The notes below the pieces were generated by a model. That model saw only the letters and a list, made by a program, of their open reading frames with translations, was not told the origin of the DNA and searched no databases. Both the position numbers and the translations under genes were made by a program. From contig JACMKU010000078.1 in NCBI GenBank assembly GCA_014379965.1, positions 1-44,953 of the forward strand: DNA of 44,953 nucleotides, in the 5' to 3' direction. Of this stretch, positions 42,774 through 44,953 are shown piece after piece. The stretch's first letter is position 1. Every line of letters starts with the position of its first letter. The stretch comes from Chitinophagaceae bacterium (GTDB taxonomy: Bacteria; Bacteroidota; Bacteroidia; Chitinophagales; Chitinophagaceae).

Positions 42774-44953
42774 TTAATTTACCTTTACGATTTTTATAAC
42801 CTTCCGCACCTTATCCTGTAGCACCTCAACAAAATAAGTTCCTGCATTCCAACCATATCCAAACCTCAAGGTCACGGTTGAGGCCAGCTTTTCATGACGC
42901 TCCATTACTTGCCCGAACACATTCAGCACCTTAACGGCCACCGGGTTGTCATGGTTGCTCCGGATCGACAGGTTAAAATGTCCGGTACTTGGGTTCGGGT
43001 ACGCTGCAACCTCCAATATTCGTTGATTTTGGAGAAAATCCTGCACAGGAGGAACAATCTGCGGCCTACCTGGCGTAATGTTCCGATTCATCGGTGGTTC
43101 TACTGTTACAAGCAGGGAGTCAGTATTGTCGCACCCATTCGCTGATAATGTATAAATATATTTCACCACGATAGCGTCAACAGTATTATTAATGAGTCGC
43201 TCCCGTATGTCGTTTGTTCCCGATGAGTCGAGCGGACTGATACCTGGTACCGCCGCGCGTGACCATGCTAGCGTCGTATTCGGTAGCGTGCTGGTGGCCA
43301 GGTAGATCAGTGAATCTCCACCGAAGACCGATGCAGCATGGCTACCGGCTAGCAAAGGCAATGGGTTAACGGTCACTTCCACGGGAAGAGAATTGACGGA
43401 CGTGCATCCATTCATACCCGTATAGGTGACGAAGTAGGTTCCGGACACACTGACGGCAATACTTTGCGTGGTCGCTCCTGTACTCCACGTGTTCCCATCC
43501 GCCTGGCTGGAAGTCAGCGTGACTGAACCGCCCTGGCAGAAAGTGGTACTTCCAACTGTTGTGATAACAGGTGCCGCAGGCGAAGTATTGATTGTCAAAA
43601 TCAGGGTTGCTGTCGAATCGCAACCGTTCACATTTCCTGCTGGGAATAAAATGGAATGTGTAGTCGAAGCCGAATACAGGGAATCATTCCACAGGTATCC
43701 ATTACACGCACTAATTGCTATCGAACTGGTGGTTGGACCATTTATTGTCAGAACAAGTGTAGCTGTCGAGTCACATCCGTTGATACTTCCTCCAGCGAAC
43801 AAACGAGAATGGGTAGTGGAGGTTGTATATAGGGAGTCGTTCCAAATATAACTATTACATGTTGTTACTGTGGAGGTCGATGTAACTGCAGAGTTAATTG
43901 TCAAGACCAACGTTGCGGTAGAGTCACAGCCATTCACGCTGCCGGCTGGGAATAGACGATTATGTGTGGTGGATACTGTATATAATGAATCATTCCACAA
44001 ATAGCTGTTGCACGCCGTAATGGTGGTAGTTGTCGTAACCGAGCTATTGATGGTTAGTATAAGCGTGGAAGTTGAATCACAACCATTGACCGATCCCGCC
44101 GGGAATAGCCGGCTATGAGTCGTCGACGTCGTGTATAGCGAGTCATTCCAAAGGTAGCTATCACATGCAGTGATCGTCGTGGTCGATGTCACTGGACTAT
44201 TAATAGTCAGTACCAAAGTAGCTGTTGAATCGCAGCCGTTGACGCTTCCACCAGGCAATAAGAGAGAATGTGTGGTTGAGCTTGTGTACAGCGAGTCGTT
44301 CCAGAGATAGCTATTACATGTCGCTATCGTGGTGGTCGATGCAACAGAATTATTGATAGTCAATATCAAAGTAGCTGTAGAATCGCAACCGTTGGTGCTT
44401 CCGCCGGAGAATAAGACAGAATGGGTGGTTGAGTTTGTATACAATGAGTCGTTCCAGAGGTAACTATTACATGCGGTGATTGAAGTCGTCGAGCTTACGG
44501 TACTATTGATTGTTAAAACTAAAGTAGCCGTCGAATCGCAGCCATTTGCATTTCCAGCTGGCAACAGAATAGAGTTCGTCGTTGACGCAGTATACAGTGA
44601 ATCATTCCACAGATAACTGTTGCAGGCGGTAATAGTTGTAGTGCTGGCCGTTGAGTTGCTGATCGTTAGTATCAAGGTTGCAGTCGAATCGCAGCCATTC
44701 ACACTTCCACCAGGGAACAGGCGGCTATCCGTGGTTGAAACCATATAAAGCGAGTCGTTCCACAGGTAACTGTTACATGCCGTGATGGTTGTAATACTAC
44801 TTGAAGGACCAATTATGGTGAGCACAAGTGTCGCCGTCGAATCGCAACCGTTAACATTTCCAGCTGGGAATAAAAGGGCATGCGTCGTCGAAGTTGTATA
44901 CAGCGAGTCATTCCACAAATAGCTGTTACATGCAGTGATGGTCGTCGTACTGC
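42774..44953 (-). CDS. T9SS-exported repeat adhesin-like protein, 5' end outside the window
   Basis: The frame is open to the window edge, so the N-terminus is missing; a TTG at 44918 lies inside a repeat unit and is not the start. At least nine units of 51 residues (153 bp) are visible, each with C-N-S-Y-L-W-N-D-S-L-Y, S-T-T-H-S, G-C-D-S-T-A-T-L and L-T-I-N. The two Cys per unit could form a disulphide. After the repeats come a PKD/Ig-like domain (F-C-Q-G-G-S-V-T-L-T, W-S-T-G-A-T-T-Q), a second Ig-like part, and a T9SS type-A sorting domain (Y-P-N-P-S-T-G-H-F, ending K-I-V-K-V-N) very like those of the two preceding proteins. Related C-D-S repeats occur in Bacteroidota surface adhesins. The role is probably adhesion; no enzymatic domain is visible. 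Confidence 0.9.
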   Translation of the reverse strand, partial: STTTITACNSYLWNDSLYTTSTTHALLFPAGNVNGCDSTATLVLTIIGPSSSITTITACNSYLWNDSLYMVSTTDSRLFPGGSVNGCDSTATLILTISNSTASTTTITACNSYLWNDSLYTASTTNSILLPAGNANGCDSTATLVLTINSTVSSTTSITACNSYLWNDSLYTNSTTHSVLFSGGSTNGCDSTATLILTINNSVASTTTIATCNSYLWNDSLYTSSTTHSLLLPGGSVNGCDSTATLVLTINSPVTSTTTITACDSYLWNDSLYTTSTTHSRLFPAGSVNGCDSTSTLILTINSSVTTTTTITACNSYLWNDSLYTVSTTHNRLFPAGSVNGCDSTATLVLTINSAVTSTSTVTTCNSYIWNDSLYTTSTTHSRLFAGGSINGCDSTATLVLTINGPTTSSIAISACNGYLWNDSLYSASTTHSILFPAGNVNGCDSTATLILTINTSPAAPVITTVGSTTFCQGGSVTLTSSQADGNTWSTGATTQSIAVSVSGTYFVTYTGMNGCTSVNSLPVEVTVNPLPLLAGSHAASVFGGDSLIYLATSTLPNTTLAWSRAAVPGISPLDSSGTNDIRERLINNTVDAIVVKYIYTLSANGCDNTDSLLVTVEPPMNRNITPGRPQIVPPVQDFLQNQRILEVAAYPNPSTGHFNLSIRSNHDNPVAVKVLNVFGQVMERHEKLASTVTLRFGYGWNAGTYFVEVLQDKVRKVIKIVKVN

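Noticed and set aside
43630..44953. CRISPR-like array
   Set aside because: The 153-bp repeats are in-frame coding units with no spacers; they encode protein modules.

Overview
The window reads as a chromosomal stretch of a Bacteroidota bacterium, most likely family Chitinophagaceae (inference). Support comes from a SusC/SusD pair with surface glycan-binding lipoproteins, repeated S-C-K-K-D lipoprotein signals, three consecutive proteins with type IX secretion (T9SS) C-terminal sorting domains, and many interspersed palindromic repeats of the kind common in this phylum. No rRNA, tRNA, CRISPR array or phage gene was recognised.

Layout. (1) 1-1158: a lone four-helix-bundle (S23/IVP-type) gene between inverted copies of a GAGCGGGAGCGAG repeat. 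(2) 1159-9950: a polysaccharide utilisation locus. On the minus strand lie susC, susD, a surface glycan-binding lipoprotein and an IPT/TIG lipoprotein; a LacI-family regulator diverges from them. An operator-like 16-mer occurs in identical copies on both sides of the regulator gene. (3) 10165-15736: a PAS-LuxR regulator, a lipoprotein of the PAP2/vanadium haloperoxidase superfamily, and a GH115 alpha-glucuronidase. GH115 points to glucuronoxylan as the likely substrate of the neighbourhood. (4) 15953-19223: small accessory genes (SnoaL-like lipoprotein, methyltransferase, ASCH-like protein, a response regulator truncated by repeat DNA, an esterase). (5) 19467-27822: a plus-strand run of seven enzyme and transport genes: ATP-grasp ligase, YbdK-type carboxylate-amine ligase, ethanolamine-type APC permease, glutamine-synthetase-like ligase, iron alcohol dehydrogenase, gamma-glutamyl hydrolase and aldehyde dehydrogenase. 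(6) 28008-44953: three large minus-strand T9SS surface proteins (1346 aa, about 3390 aa, and one cut by the window end) built of Ig-like, DUF4082, LamG and deacetylase-like modules, with a 26-bp-spaced iteron upstream of the two whose 5' ends are visible.

The most interesting system is region 5. The last five genes spell a complete route for ethanolamine by gamma-glutamylation: import, ligation to glutamate, oxidation of the alcohol to aldehyde, oxidation to the acid (gamma-glutamylglycine), and hydrolysis to glutamate plus glycine. This is an analogue of the Puu putrescine route and of the GlnA4 step of Streptomyces, without ethanolamine ammonia-lyase. The two upstream ligases may be a second gamma-glutamyl module. 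All functions are inferred from sequence; nothing here is experimentally shown.
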